This document shows, in pieces, positions 41,833-49,641 of a DNA stretch of 64,000 nt. The stretch is from Palsa-504 sp963790065. GTDB lineage: Bacteria; Actinomycetota; Actinomycetes; Streptosporangiales; Streptosporangiaceae. The notes under the pieces were generated by a model. It was not told the DNA's origin and made no database searches. It saw only the letters and a program-made list of their open reading frames with translations. The stretch's first letter is position 1; each line of letters opens with the position of its first letter. Both the position numbers and the translations under genes were made by a program. Location: NCBI GenBank assembly GCA_963790065.1, contig CAWBNK010000006.1, positions 372,001 through 436,000 on the forward strand, given 5' to 3'.

Positions 41833-43185
41833 CTACTCCGCTTCAGGCACGGGATCGGGCTCCGGCACGGGCTCAGCAGCCAGGACCGCGGCCGGGGCCG
41901 CGGCGGCCGGGGCCGAGGTCGGCGACGGCGAGCGCGAGGGCGGGCGGAGCCGGGTCAGGGCCGCCGCGGCCAGGCTGGAGACCACGGCCAGGATCAGCAG
42001 CGGAGCGCGGTAGCTGCCGAACCCGCTGTGCAGCGCGGCCAGCGCCGCAGGCCCGGCCGCCGTGCCTATGCTCGCGCCGAACTGGCTGACCGCGTAGATG
42101 CGCGGGTAGTCAGTCAGCCCGAACAGCTCCACGATGACCAGCGGGATCAGCACGGTCAGGTTCCCGATCGTGATGCCGAACAGCACCGTCCCCACGACCA
42201 GGCCGAACATCCCGGGCAGCACCGCCAGGGCCGCGAACGACGCTGCCTGCAGCACGCCCATCACCGCGGAGAACCCGACCACGGGCAGGCGGCTCAGGAC
42301 AAACGCGCCGATCAGGCGGCCGGCGATGGTGGCCGAGGCCATGATGCTGACCGCGATGCCCGCGTTGGGCACGCCCATGGCCGAGCCGATGCTCACGATC
42401 TGGACCTGGGTGCCGACCTGATCGGCCAGCAGGACGGCGAAGCACACGGTGACCAGGACGAACGCCGACGACCTGACCGCCTCCGCGTAGCTCACGCCCG
42501 GGATCCCCGGGGTCCCCTGAGTCTCCGGCGTCCCCTGGGCCCCCGGCGTCGCCTCGTCCTGCCTCGCCGCCGGCGCGGCCAGCCGGCCGCGGATGACCAC
42601 GACGACCGGCAGCCCGGCCAGGACCACGAAGGCCAGGCCCAGCCACGGCGCCGTCTCGGTCAGCCCGTGGCTGTCCAGGATCTTGGTCAGCACCGGCGCC
42701 ACCACCACCCCGCCCACCGAGCCGCCGGTCAGGGCCAGCGCCAGCGCTCGGGCCCGGTCCTTGTCGAATAGGGCCACGATCACCGCCGTGCCGGGCAGGT
42801 AGCTGGACGCCGAGAAGCCGCAGCCAAAGATCGTGAAGACCAGGTACAGCTGCCAAACGGCGTCCACCCGGCCGAGCAGGAGCAGGCTGAGGCCGGAGAC
42901 CACCGACCCGCCGAGCATGATCCAGCGCGGCTGCACCCGCCGCACCATCCGCCCCAGCGGCACGTTGACCACGGCGCTGACCAGGAAGAACGAGCTGACC
43001 GCGTAGGAGACCGTGGTGAGCGCGAAACCGCGGTCGGCGACCAGGATGTTCAGGTACAGCGGCAGCGAGTAGAAGCCGAGCCCGGTGGCCACCGTGAACG
43101 TCCAGCCGATGACGGCCACCATCAGCCAGGCCCGGCGCCGGCTCACGCCGCCCGGCTCGAGGAGGGGCGTGCGGGTCGGCCTCAC
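41833..43185 (-). CDS. MFS transporter (12-TM, OFA/monocarboxylate type)
   Basis: A 450-residue transporter with about 12 hydrophobic segments. The first is WLMVAVIGWTFTVATGLGFYSLPLYLNIL, and the loop RMVRRVQPRWIMLGG is a weak A-motif. A hydrophilic, Ala/Pro/Thr-rich central loop (about 200-225) and a long Pro/Glu-rich tail lie outside the membrane. It resembles oxalate/formate or monocarboxylate transporters rather than drug pumps, so it may take up an acid substrate. The GTG start at 43185 overlaps the stop of the thioesterase gene by GTGA. It is the last gene of the carboxyltransferase-thioesterase operon. Confidence 0.82.
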   Translation of the reverse strand: MRPTRTPLLEPGGVSRRRAWLMVAVIGWTFTVATGLGFYSLPLYLNILVADRGFALTTVSYAVSSFFLVSAVVNVPLGRMVRRVQPRWIMLGGSVVSGLSLLLLGRVDAVWQLYLVFTIFGCGFSASSYLPGTAVIVALFDKDRARALALALTGGSVGGVVVAPVLTKILDSHGLTETAPWLGLAFVVLAGLPVVVVIRGRLAAPAARQDEATPGAQGTPETQGTPGIPGVSYAEAVRSSAFVLVTVCFAVLLADQVGTQVQIVSIGSAMGVPNAGIAVSIMASATIAGRLIGAFVLSRLPVVGFSAVMGVLQAASFAALAVLPGMFGLVVGTVLFGITIGNLTVLIPLVIVELFGLTDYPRIYAVSQFGASIGTAAGPAALAALHSGFGSYRAPLLILAVVSSLAAAALTRLRPPSRSPSPTSAPAAAAPAAVLAAEPVPEPDPVPEAE

Positions 43186-44030
43186 CGCACCGCGCCCGAC
43201 CGGATCACCACTTCCTGGGCCGTGCTGGCCAGCAGCTCGCCGTCGATCGAGTGGGCGGTGCCGAGCACCAGGCCGCGGGCGCCGGAGTTGGACACCGGCC
43301 GGTAGTCGATGAGCACCCACTCGTCCATCAGGACCGGCCGGTGGAACCAGACCGAATGGTCCAAGCTGGCGTGCATGCCGGTGCCGAACGGCACGCCGAT
43401 CGGGACGTGCGCCGCGATCGTCGCCCCGAAGTCCGAGACGTAGCCGAACACGGCCGCGTGCATCCCCGGGTCGTCGGGCAGCCGCCCGCGGGTGCGGACC
43501 CAGAACCGGCGGGCCGCCCGCGCCGCGCCGTCGTCCTGCCACGGCTCGGGCGCGAACTCGCGCAGCTCGAATTCGGCCGAGATGGGGCCGGTCATCAGCG
43601 GTGCCCACGGCTCATCGCTCTCCGGCGGCGGCACCGACACGGCCATCGGGACCTGGTAGCTCTCGCCCGGCTCGGCCACGTGGAACGACGCCGCCAGCAC
43701 GAAGATGGTGACGCCCTGCTGGCTCGCCGTCACCTGCCGGGTGGCGAACGACCGGCCGGTCCTGACCCGCTCCACCTGCAGGTCGACGGGCCGGCTGGCG
43801 TGACCGGTGCTGACGAAGTAGCTGTGCAGCGAGTGCGGCAGGTAGGCGGCATCCACGCTCAGCGTGGCCGCGCGCAGCGCCTGGGCCACGAGCTGCCCGC
43901 CGAACAGGCGGCCCGAGCTGGCCCCGAACCGGCTCGGCGCCAGGTACCGGTCCGGCCCGGCCGCCACCGGGCTCAGCAGCTCGATCAGCGACCCGGCCCC
44001 GTCCAGGCCCGGCCGGGGGGAAGGCTGCAT
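43182..44030 (-). CDS. tesB: Acyl-CoA thioesterase II (TesB-like)
   Basis: A 282-residue double-hotdog thioesterase. The N-terminal hotdog has GRLFGGQLVAQALRAAT, the C-terminal one YVSDFGATIAAHV and HASLDHSVWFHRP, which includes the catalytic Asp region of TesB, plus VLGTAHSIDGELLASTAQE at the end. It releases free acids from acyl-CoAs. It lies 12 bases after the carboxyltransferase gene and overlaps the MFS gene by four bases. The operon thus combines carboxylation, CoA release and transport of an acid. Confidence 0.9.
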   Translation of the reverse strand: MQPSPRPGLDGAGSLIELLSPVAAGPDRYLAPSRFGASSGRLFGGQLVAQALRAATLSVDAAYLPHSLHSYFVSTGHASRPVDLQVERVRTGRSFATRQVTASQQGVTIFVLAASFHVAEPGESYQVPMAVSVPPPESDEPWAPLMTGPISAEFELREFAPEPWQDDGAARAARRFWVRTRGRLPDDPGMHAAVFGYVSDFGATIAAHVPIGVPFGTGMHASLDHSVWFHRPVLMDEWVLIDYRPVSNSGARGLVLGTAHSIDGELLASTAQEVVIRSGAVR

Positions 44031-44042
44031 GGCCGCGGCCCG

Positions 44043-45500
44043 TCAGTGGCGCGCGACAGGCTCGGCCTGCCCGGCCGAACCCGCGGTAATGAACGACCTG
44101 GTGGCCTTCGCGATCCGCCGGTCCCGGTCACCAGGCAGCGCCGTGGTGATCGCGCTGGTCACGGCCTGCTGCAGGCAGTCGACCCGGTCCGCGGCCAGCT
44201 CCGGCAGCACGCTGTCGGCGATGCCCAGCCCGATCAGCTCGGAGCTGGTCAGCCGGAGCGGCGCGGCCAGCTCGCCGGCCCGGGATCCGTCGTGGTACAA
44301 GATGGCGGCCGCGCCCTCCGGGGTGATGACCGAGAAGATGGAGCCCGGCAGCATGAACAGCCGGTCGGCGTGGGCCAGGGCCATGGCCCCCCCGCTGCCG
44401 CCCTCGCCCACGCAGATGGCCACGCTCGGCATCCGCAGCCGCGACATGGCCTGCAGCGTGCCGGCGATCTCGGCCGCGATGCCGTCCCGCTCGGCCGCCG
44501 GTCCCGGCTCGGCGCCCGGCGTGTCGATCAGCGTGAGCACCGGCAGCCCGATCCGGTCCGCGAGCTTGATGGCCCGCTGGGCCAGCCGGTAGGCGCCCGG
44601 TCCCGGCCGGGCGGCCCCGGCGCCGTCGGCGTACCTGTCCATGGCCACCACCATCACGCGCTCGCCGCCGATCCGGGCCAGGCCGGCCCGGATGCACGGG
44701 TCCTGGCCCCGCAGCTCGACCCAGGACGAGCACAGCGCCGCGGCCCACTCCAGGCCGGACGGCCGGGACCGGCTGCGCGCTTGCCTGATGGCCTGCTGCG
44801 CCGACGACGGCATGGCGGTCGGCACGCTGGCCGGGATCCGGCCCGCGTCGATCTCGGTGACCGGCCGGTCGGCCGACCCGAGCACCGCGTCCACCCAGGC
44901 CACCTGGTCGGCCCGGTTCACCAGGGCGTCGACAAGTCCCGCCTCGTACGCGCTCTCCGCCGTGTGCGACCAGGCGGGCGGCGCCTCGCCGGTCACCTCT
45001 TTGACGACCCTGGGCCCGGCGAAGCCCATGGTGGCCCGCGGCTCGGCGGCCCGCACGTCAAGCAGCGAGGCCCACGAGGCGAACACGCCCCCGGTGGTCG
45101 GCGACCGGTACACGATCGCCGACAGCAGCCCGGCCCGGGCGTGCTCGTCCGCGGCCGCGGCGGTCCGGGGCATCTGGATCAGCGACGCCATGCCCTCCTG
45201 CATCCGCGCCCCGCCGGTCCTGGTCACGGCGACCACCGGCAGCTGCTGGTCCACCGCCCGGCGGAACGACCGGACGATCTTCTCCCCGGCCACCGCCCCC
45301 ATCGTCCCGCCGAACACGTCGAAGTCACTCTGGATCAGCACGGCCCGCACGCCCCGCGACATGACCAGGCCGGTGCGGACCGACTCGCCACCCGCCGCCG
45401 CCAGCGCCTCGGCGTAGCCGGGAAAGCCCAGCGGATCAGCCGAGATCAGCTCCCGGTCCCACTCCTCGATCAGAGGCAGCAGCAATTCACCGTCGCGCAC
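44043..45500 (-). CDS. AccD-AccA type carboxyltransferase fusion without zinc ribbon
   Basis: A 485-residue biotin-dependent carboxyltransferase. The N-terminal half (about 1-235) is AccD-like (DPLGFPGYAEALAAA, QSDFDVFGGTMGAVAGEKI, VAVTRTGGARMQEGMASLIQM). The C-terminal half (about 250-485) is AccA-like (LTLIDTPGAEPGPAAE, CVGEGGSGGAMALAHADRLFML, FSVITPEGAAAILYHD). The AccD zinc ribbon is missing from the start. The enzyme would carboxylate an acyl-CoA with a biotin protein and biotin carboxylase encoded elsewhere. GTG 45500 is chosen for AGAGGG upstream; the longer frame to 45932 only reads through a tandem repeat. Confidence 0.85.
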   Translation of the reverse strand: MRDGELLLPLIEEWDRELISADPLGFPGYAEALAAAGGESVRTGLVMSRGVRAVLIQSDFDVFGGTMGAVAGEKIVRSFRRAVDQQLPVVAVTRTGGARMQEGMASLIQMPRTAAAADEHARAGLLSAIVYRSPTTGGVFASWASLLDVRAAEPRATMGFAGPRVVKEVTGEAPPAWSHTAESAYEAGLVDALVNRADQVAWVDAVLGSADRPVTEIDAGRIPASVPTAMPSSAQQAIRQARSRSRPSGLEWAAALCSSWVELRGQDPCIRAGLARIGGERVMVVAMDRYADGAGAARPGPGAYRLAQRAIKLADRIGLPVLTLIDTPGAEPGPAAERDGIAAEIAGTLQAMSRLRMPSVAICVGEGGSGGAMALAHADRLFMLPGSIFSVITPEGAAAILYHDGSRAGELAAPLRLTSSELIGLGIADSVLPELAADRVDCLQQAVTSAITTALPGDRDRRIAKATRSFITAGSAGQAEPVARH

Positions 45501-45588
45501 GATCGCCCTCTCACGGCCGGTCCACCTCACCGCCGGCCCGTCCGCCCAGCCCGCAGGTCCAGCCCACGGACCCGGCCTACCGACCCTG

Positions 45589-45665
45589 CCCACGGACCCT
45601 GCCCACGGACCCTGCCCACGGACCCTGCCCACGGACCCTGCCCACGGACCGGCCCACGGACCCGG
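45589..45665. repeat. 13-bp minisatellite in carboxyltransferase leader
   Basis: CCCACGGACCCTG is repeated four times exactly (45589-45640), followed by two variant units to 45665. It lies between the probable promoter (45761-45790, minus strand) and the start codon at 45500, thus in the transcribed leader. Confidence 0.92.
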
Positions 45666-45760
45666 CCCGTCCGCCGGGTCCCGTGGACCGGGCCCCGGAC
45701 GCCCGGCCAGCCTGAACTCGCACTCGCCGATCAGTCCGAACTTGCAAATTATTCGATATA

Positions 45761-45790
45761 AGCCTAAACGTCGAATTACCATCCAGTCAA
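45761..45790 (-). promoter_or_regulatory. Probable promoter of the carboxyltransferase operon
   Basis: On the minus strand TTGACT (45790-45785) and TAGGCT (45766-45761) are 18 bases apart. This predicts a leader of about 250 bases before GTG 45500. The AT-rich patch next to it (TTCGATATAAG) may be part of the control region. Confidence 0.45.
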
Positions 45791-46184
45791 CACGACCTCC
45801 CCAACCCCCGCCGCGCCGTTCCCTCGCGCCGTACCCGCACCCCCGCATCTCTGCGCGGCGCATCTCCGCACCCCAGACAAGCAGCAACCAGCCCGTCCGC
45901 CCGTCCCGCCCTCCGATCAGCCCTGACTTCACATTAAGAGAGTTTTATATCTATCTAAACGAAGCATGGCTGATGCCCTTGCACGGCTCAGACCAGCGTG
46001 GCCAGGATCGTGCACGGCGGCCGGAGGATACGGTTCCCTGAACCGGGCTTGTGGCCGGGTGGGCGCTGCCCGCGCTGTCGAGTTGAGCCGTATTTGATCA
46101 AGGCGGCTCCGCTGCGCCCGGCTCCGCTTGCAGCGGCTATGGCCTTGGGAAGCCTGTCAGTCAGCTAGCGCAGGGGCTCGCGCC

Positions 46185-46637
46185 TTAGCCGGATTCCATG
46201 TTCTGCTTGAGCGCGGCCATATTGGCGGGCATCTCCTTGCGGGCTTCCCGGCGGACCATCAGCGGTACCAGGATCTTGCCGATGCCCCGGCCGGTGAAGT
46301 CGACGCTGATGGTCAGCCGGGAGCGGGAGCCGGTCACCCGCTCGACTAGGACGTCGACAGCCGCCCGGATCGGGCCGTCGGTGCCCCGCACGCCCCAGGT
46401 CCTGGGCGGGTCGATGTGCACCAGCTCGGACGTGGACGGGCGGCTGGCGCCGCCGATGCGCCGCGTCGTCACGCATTTTGCGCCCACGGCCGGTGTCTGG
46501 GTGCCGTCGGGCGGCCCGTCCATGTGCCCGTCTACCACGCCTTTCTGCCACTCGCTGAACCGGGCCGGGTCGGTGGCGTAGGCGAATACCTCGGCGGCCG
46601 GGCGGTCAATCTCGGCGCTGGTGACGATCGGTGGCAT
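46185..46637 (-). CDS. SRPBCC-family protein
   Basis: A 150-residue START/Bet v1-like protein. It begins with the typical first strand and turn (VTSAEIDRPAAEVFAYATDPARFSEWQKGV), has a central strand TWGVRGTDGPIRAAVDVLVE, and ends with a long helix (LVPLMVRREARKEMPANMAALKQNME). The family binds hydrophobic ligands in its cavity. The gene starts one base after the stop of the gene at 46639, so they are coupled. It is last in the ArsR-SRPBCC-SRPBCC operon. The ligand is unknown. Confidence 0.88.
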   Translation of the reverse strand: MPPIVTSAEIDRPAAEVFAYATDPARFSEWQKGVVDGHMDGPPDGTQTPAVGAKCVTTRRIGGASRPSTSELVHIDPPRTWGVRGTDGPIRAAVDVLVERVTGSRSRLTISVDFTGRGIGKILVPLMVRREARKEMPANMAALKQNMESG

Positions 46638-46638
46638 G

Positions 46639-47121
46639 TCAGCGGCCTTCGTCCAGCAGCGCGGCGTAGCGGTCCAGGTACAGGGGCCAGCCTTCCGGCC
46701 CGTCTACGCCGCTGGTGATCGATTCCCAGCCGGGGCCGTGCCGGTCGATGTGCCGGTGCTCCAACTCCACCCGGGTGCGGGTCGGCGACTCGGCGTAGAA
46801 CCGTACCTCGACCTCGCTGGTGCGAGGCTGGTCGGTCTCTATCGTCCACCGAGGGCTGATGTCCCAGCTGAACACCACCCGGTCCGGCGGGTCAAAGGCC
46901 AAGATCCGCGCCCACCGGCACTCGGTGCCGTCCGCGGCCCGGTCCACGATGCCGCCGCCGACGCAGGGCTCGAACACCGTCTCGGTGACCGGCGCCCCGA
47001 GCAGGTTGTGCTCTGGCGGCTTGAAGTCCCCGAACCGTTCGGTGAACACCGCGAACGCGCGCTCGATCGGCGCGCCCACCACGACCTGCTTGCGGACCGT
47101 CGCTGCCTCAGTCTGGGTCAT
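46639..47121 (-). CDS. SRPBCC (AHSA1-like) protein
   Basis: A 160-residue AHSA1/START-type protein: VRKQVVVGAPIERAFAVFTERFGDFKP, then FEPCVGGGIVDRAADGTECRWARILAFDPPDRVVFSWDI and a C-terminal WPLYLDRYAALLDEG helix. This is the type commonly encoded directly after an ArsR regulator in actinobacteria, where it may bind the inducer or modify a hydrophobic compound. Its ATG overlaps the end of the arsR gene by four bases (47118-47121), implying coupling. The operon is likely auto-repressed from the dyad array at 47428-47462. Confidence 0.9.
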   Translation of the reverse strand: MTQTEAATVRKQVVVGAPIERAFAVFTERFGDFKPPEHNLLGAPVTETVFEPCVGGGIVDRAADGTECRWARILAFDPPDRVVFSWDISPRWTIETDQPRTSEVEVRFYAESPTRTRVELEHRHIDRHGPGWESITSGVDGPEGWPLYLDRYAALLDEGR

Positions 47122-47441
47122 AAAGCCTCCTCGGTCGGCGCTTCCGCGGCCTCGGCGTACCCGGCCAGCGCCCGCTGCCAGTAGGTGTCGAGCTGATCCC
47201 GCAATGCCGCCAGCGCGACCGGGTTGAGCCGGTAGATCCGGCGTGTTCCCACCGCCATGTCCTCCACCAGGCCGGCGTCCTTGAGGATCTTCAGATGCTG
47301 CGAGACCGCCGACCGGCTCACCGGCAGCCCCGCCGCCAGCTGTCCCACAGCGCGGGGCCTATCGGCCAGGCACGCCATGATGGCCAAGCGCGTGCCGTCA
47401 CCCAGCGCTCCCCACCGGCCAGCATCTCGGTTAGCATCCAC
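47118..47441 (-). CDS. ArsR-family winged-helix regulator
   Basis: A 107-residue regulator with the ArsR helix-turn-helix LAAGLPVSRSAVSQHLKILKDAGLVEDM and wing VGTRRIYRLN. No Cys metal site (ELCVCDL) is present, so it senses something other than thiophilic metals. The start is GTG 47441, which itself lies within the operator-like dyads. It is the first gene of the three-gene operon with two SRPBCC proteins and most likely represses it. The methyltransferase gene at 47603 is divergent and could share the control region. Confidence 0.92.
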   Translation of the reverse strand: MDANRDAGRWGALGDGTRLAIMACLADRPRAVGQLAAGLPVSRSAVSQHLKILKDAGLVEDMAVGTRRIYRLNPVALAALRDQLDTYWQRALAGYAEAAEAPTEEAL

Positions 47442-47462
47442 TAACCGTTAGTATTCCCTAAC
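47428..47462. promoter_or_regulatory. Operator array of ArsR regulator
   Basis: CGGTTAG (47428-47434) pairs with CTAACCG (47441-47447) around six bases, and GTTAG (47447-47451) pairs with CTAAC (47458-47462) around six bases. The middle CTAACCGTTAG is itself a dyad. The array covers the GTG start of arsR, so binding would block transcription or translation of the operon. Confidence 0.7.
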
Positions 47463-47602
47463 CGAAGCGCCAGATCAAGGCACCAGATGCCCCGGCTGAC
47501 TGCCACGCCTGGCAACCGCCGTCTTCGAGGGACGGACCAGCCCGGGACGACGGGACCCAGGCCAGCCGCGTTCGCTGGCGGCAGATTGGTACGTTTCGGC
47601 GT

Positions 47603-48217
47603 ATGGCCGATTCGCGGTGGTGGAAGGACTTCGACACCGTCCTCGGGACGGCGGTCCCCGCAGGCTCACGCATCCTCGATGCCGGATGTGGTGACGGTGG
47701 ACTGGTCAACCACCTGGCCGAGCTTGGCTTCGACGCATTCGGAGCGGATCCCGCCGCGCCTCCTCACCCGCGCCTGGCCCGGCAGCGTGTCGAACACGCG
47801 CAGTGGCTGGGCCAGTTTGATGCAGTGACCGCCGTCATGTCGCTGCACCATGCCGAACTTGACACCATGGTCCGGGCACTCGCCAGCCTCCTCGGCCCGC
47901 ACGGGTCGCTCTTCGTGTACGAATTCTCCTGGGAGGCTTACGACGACCGGGCCGCTGCCTGGCTGGCAAAGCACGATCAGTCCGCCGCCGGCAACTCCGT
48001 AGCCGGATGGCGGCGCGAGCACGCAGAGCTGCACACCAGCGCCGCGATCAAGCAGGCGCTCCACGCTCGCTTCGAGCCGGTCCTTGAAATCCGCAGGCCC
48101 TACCTGGCGCGGATGCTCGGGCGGCATGACCTGGAGGCGACCGAGCATGCGCTGATCGATGCGCAGATGCTTCCCGCGCTCGGCTTCTGGATCATAGCCA
48201 GGCGAGCAAAGACCTGA
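47603..48217 (+). CDS. Class I SAM-dependent methyltransferase
   Basis: A 204-residue methyltransferase with motif I LDAGCGDGGLVNHLAELGF (about 25-43), the acidic residue in DAFGADPAA, motif II/III QFDAVTAVMSLHH and a LLGPHGSLFVYEF strand. It would methylate a small molecule. The ATG at 47603 lacks a clear Shine-Dalgarno site and might be a leaderless start. It is divergent from the ArsR operon (about 160 bases between starts) and convergent with the VWA gene. The substrate is unknown. Confidence 0.88.
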   Translation: MADSRWWKDFDTVLGTAVPAGSRILDAGCGDGGLVNHLAELGFDAFGADPAAPPHPRLARQRVEHAQWLGQFDAVTAVMSLHHAELDTMVRALASLLGPHGSLFVYEFSWEAYDDRAAAWLAKHDQSAAGNSVAGWRREHAELHTSAAIKQALHARFEPVLEIRRPYLARMLGRHDLEATEHALIDAQMLPALGFWIIARRAKT

Positions 48218-48230
48218 TGGGCCGAGGCCG

Positions 48231-49628
48231 TCAGTCGAGTTGCTCGACGAAGGCGCGCAGCTGGCGCAGGTTGCGGCACTCGACGACCGTGTCGCACTCA
48301 GGTCCGTACTCACGCATCACTGAGTCCCCGGTGTCCCAGGCCGCGACCGGCTCGGGGTTGAGCCAGTACAGGTGCCGGGCCCGCTGGCGGATCGCCTTCA
48401 GCACCCAGGCCCGGGACGCGTGGTAGTTGTTACGCCCGTCACCCAGGATGATCACGCTGGTCCGGCTCCGGACCTGGCCGCCCCAGCGCTCCCAGAAGGT
48501 CTCCAGGGCCAGGCCATAGTCCGAGTGCCCGTCCAGGCGGACCGCGCTGGTCCCGAGGTTGAGGCGATGTGTCACCGCGGTGATGTCCGCCGCCTCCTCG
48601 AGGATCGCCGTGACTTCCTCAACGCCGTCCACGAAGACGAAGCTGCGCACCCGGGAAAACTCCGACTTGATCGCGTAGGCCAGCTGCATGGTGAAGCCGG
48701 CGAAAGCGGATACCGACCCGGAGATGTCGGCCACCAGCATGATCTCCGGCTTGGCCGGCCGCGGCTTCCGGTACGCCAGGTCGACGGGTACCCCGCCGCT
48801 GGCCAGGGATTTCCTGACCGTACGGCGGAAGTCCAGGGCCGCCCGCTGCCGATGGCGGCGCTTGTGCGCCAGCCGGGCGGCCAGCTTCCTGGCCAGCGGC
48901 CGGACCGTCTGCCTGATCCCGGCCAGCTGTGCGCGCGAGGCGTTGAGGAACTCGACGTCCTCCGGCAGCGGCCGGCGCAGCGTCACCGCGACGGCCTCCG
49001 CGCCGCGGTCGGCGATGAGCCGGCGCCGGATTTCCGCCTCGACCTCGGCGCGGGCCGCGTCCACACGCGCGTCCTGGTCGTCTTCGGCGAGCTGGCGGCC
49101 CAGGTCGCTCAGCTCGTCGGACTCCGCCGACTCGCGCAACCGCTGCCGCAACGCCTCCAGGTCGAGCCTGGTCAGCGTCTTGTAGAGGTAGAACGTCCCG
49201 GCCACGACGCGGCCGGGCTCAATGCCGGCGTAACGGTCGACCGCCTCGGCGGCCACGGCCCGCAGCAGACCGCCGTCTCGTTCGGACACGGCCCGGAACA
49301 GCAGCTCGTTCAGCTCATCGTCGCTGAGCCGGCTCAGGACGGTGCCCGAACCGAAGCCGGCCCGGTTCGGTTCGCCGGTGCCGTTCCCGGTCCCGCCGGC
49401 CAGCGGGCCGAGCTGGCGGCCGCCGAAGTAGATCTCGAAGGCCACCTCGAAGGCGCCGTAGTGATCGTGGTTCTTCACCAGCGTGGCGGCCAGCGCGCTC
49501 TTGACCTGCGCACGGTCGCTGAGCGGGATGGCCCGCAGGGCCGCGGCCGCGTCCAGGTTCTCCGACACGGACACGCGCAGGCCGATGGCCCGCAGCTCGG
49601 CGATGAAGCCGGCCAGGATCGTCTCCAT
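48231..49628 (-). CDS. CoxE-like VWA-domain protein
   Basis: A 465-residue protein of the CoxE/VWA family. The N-terminal part (RAIGLRVSVSENLDAAAAL, VKSALAATLVKNHDHYGAF) is the conserved helical domain. The C-terminal VWA domain has the metal site DISGSVSAF (about 299-307) and ends with WLNPEPVAAWDTGDSVMREYG. It acts with the AAA ATPase encoded 13 bases upstream (49642) as a chaperone pair; known examples insert metals or sulfur into metalloenzymes. A paralog is at 55759. The client is not encoded in the window. Confidence 0.92.
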   Translation of the reverse strand: METILAGFIAELRAIGLRVSVSENLDAAAALRAIPLSDRAQVKSALAATLVKNHDHYGAFEVAFEIYFGGRQLGPLAGGTGNGTGEPNRAGFGSGTVLSRLSDDELNELLFRAVSERDGGLLRAVAAEAVDRYAGIEPGRVVAGTFYLYKTLTRLDLEALRQRLRESAESDELSDLGRQLAEDDQDARVDAARAEVEAEIRRRLIADRGAEAVAVTLRRPLPEDVEFLNASRAQLAGIRQTVRPLARKLAARLAHKRRHRQRAALDFRRTVRKSLASGGVPVDLAYRKPRPAKPEIMLVADISGSVSAFAGFTMQLAYAIKSEFSRVRSFVFVDGVEEVTAILEEAADITAVTHRLNLGTSAVRLDGHSDYGLALETFWERWGGQVRSRTSVIILGDGRNNYHASRAWVLKAIRQRARHLYWLNPEPVAAWDTGDSVMREYGPECDTVVECRNLRQLRAFVEQLD

Positions 49629-49641
49629 CGCGGCGGTCCGG

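Larger units (their letters stand above)
45501..46184. other. Long leader and intergenic region with two AT-rich islands
   Basis: This region holds the leader and promoter of the carboxyltransferase operon (13-bp repeats at 45589-45665, promoter at 45761-45790). A second AT-rich island lies at about 45933-45965, with no clear gene. A small frame of 43 codons begins at ATG 45966 directly after that island, but it has no RBS or recognisable family. The rest is GC-rich with short repeats. Confidence 0.4.

Noticed and set aside
43251..45761. 836-codon plus-strand frame
   Set aside because: It is opposite the thioesterase and carboxyltransferase genes, has low-complexity composition and no domain motif.
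45501..45932. N-terminal extension of the carboxyltransferase
   Set aside because: The added residues come from the 13-bp tandem repeat and promoter; GTG 45500 has a good RBS and matches the family start.
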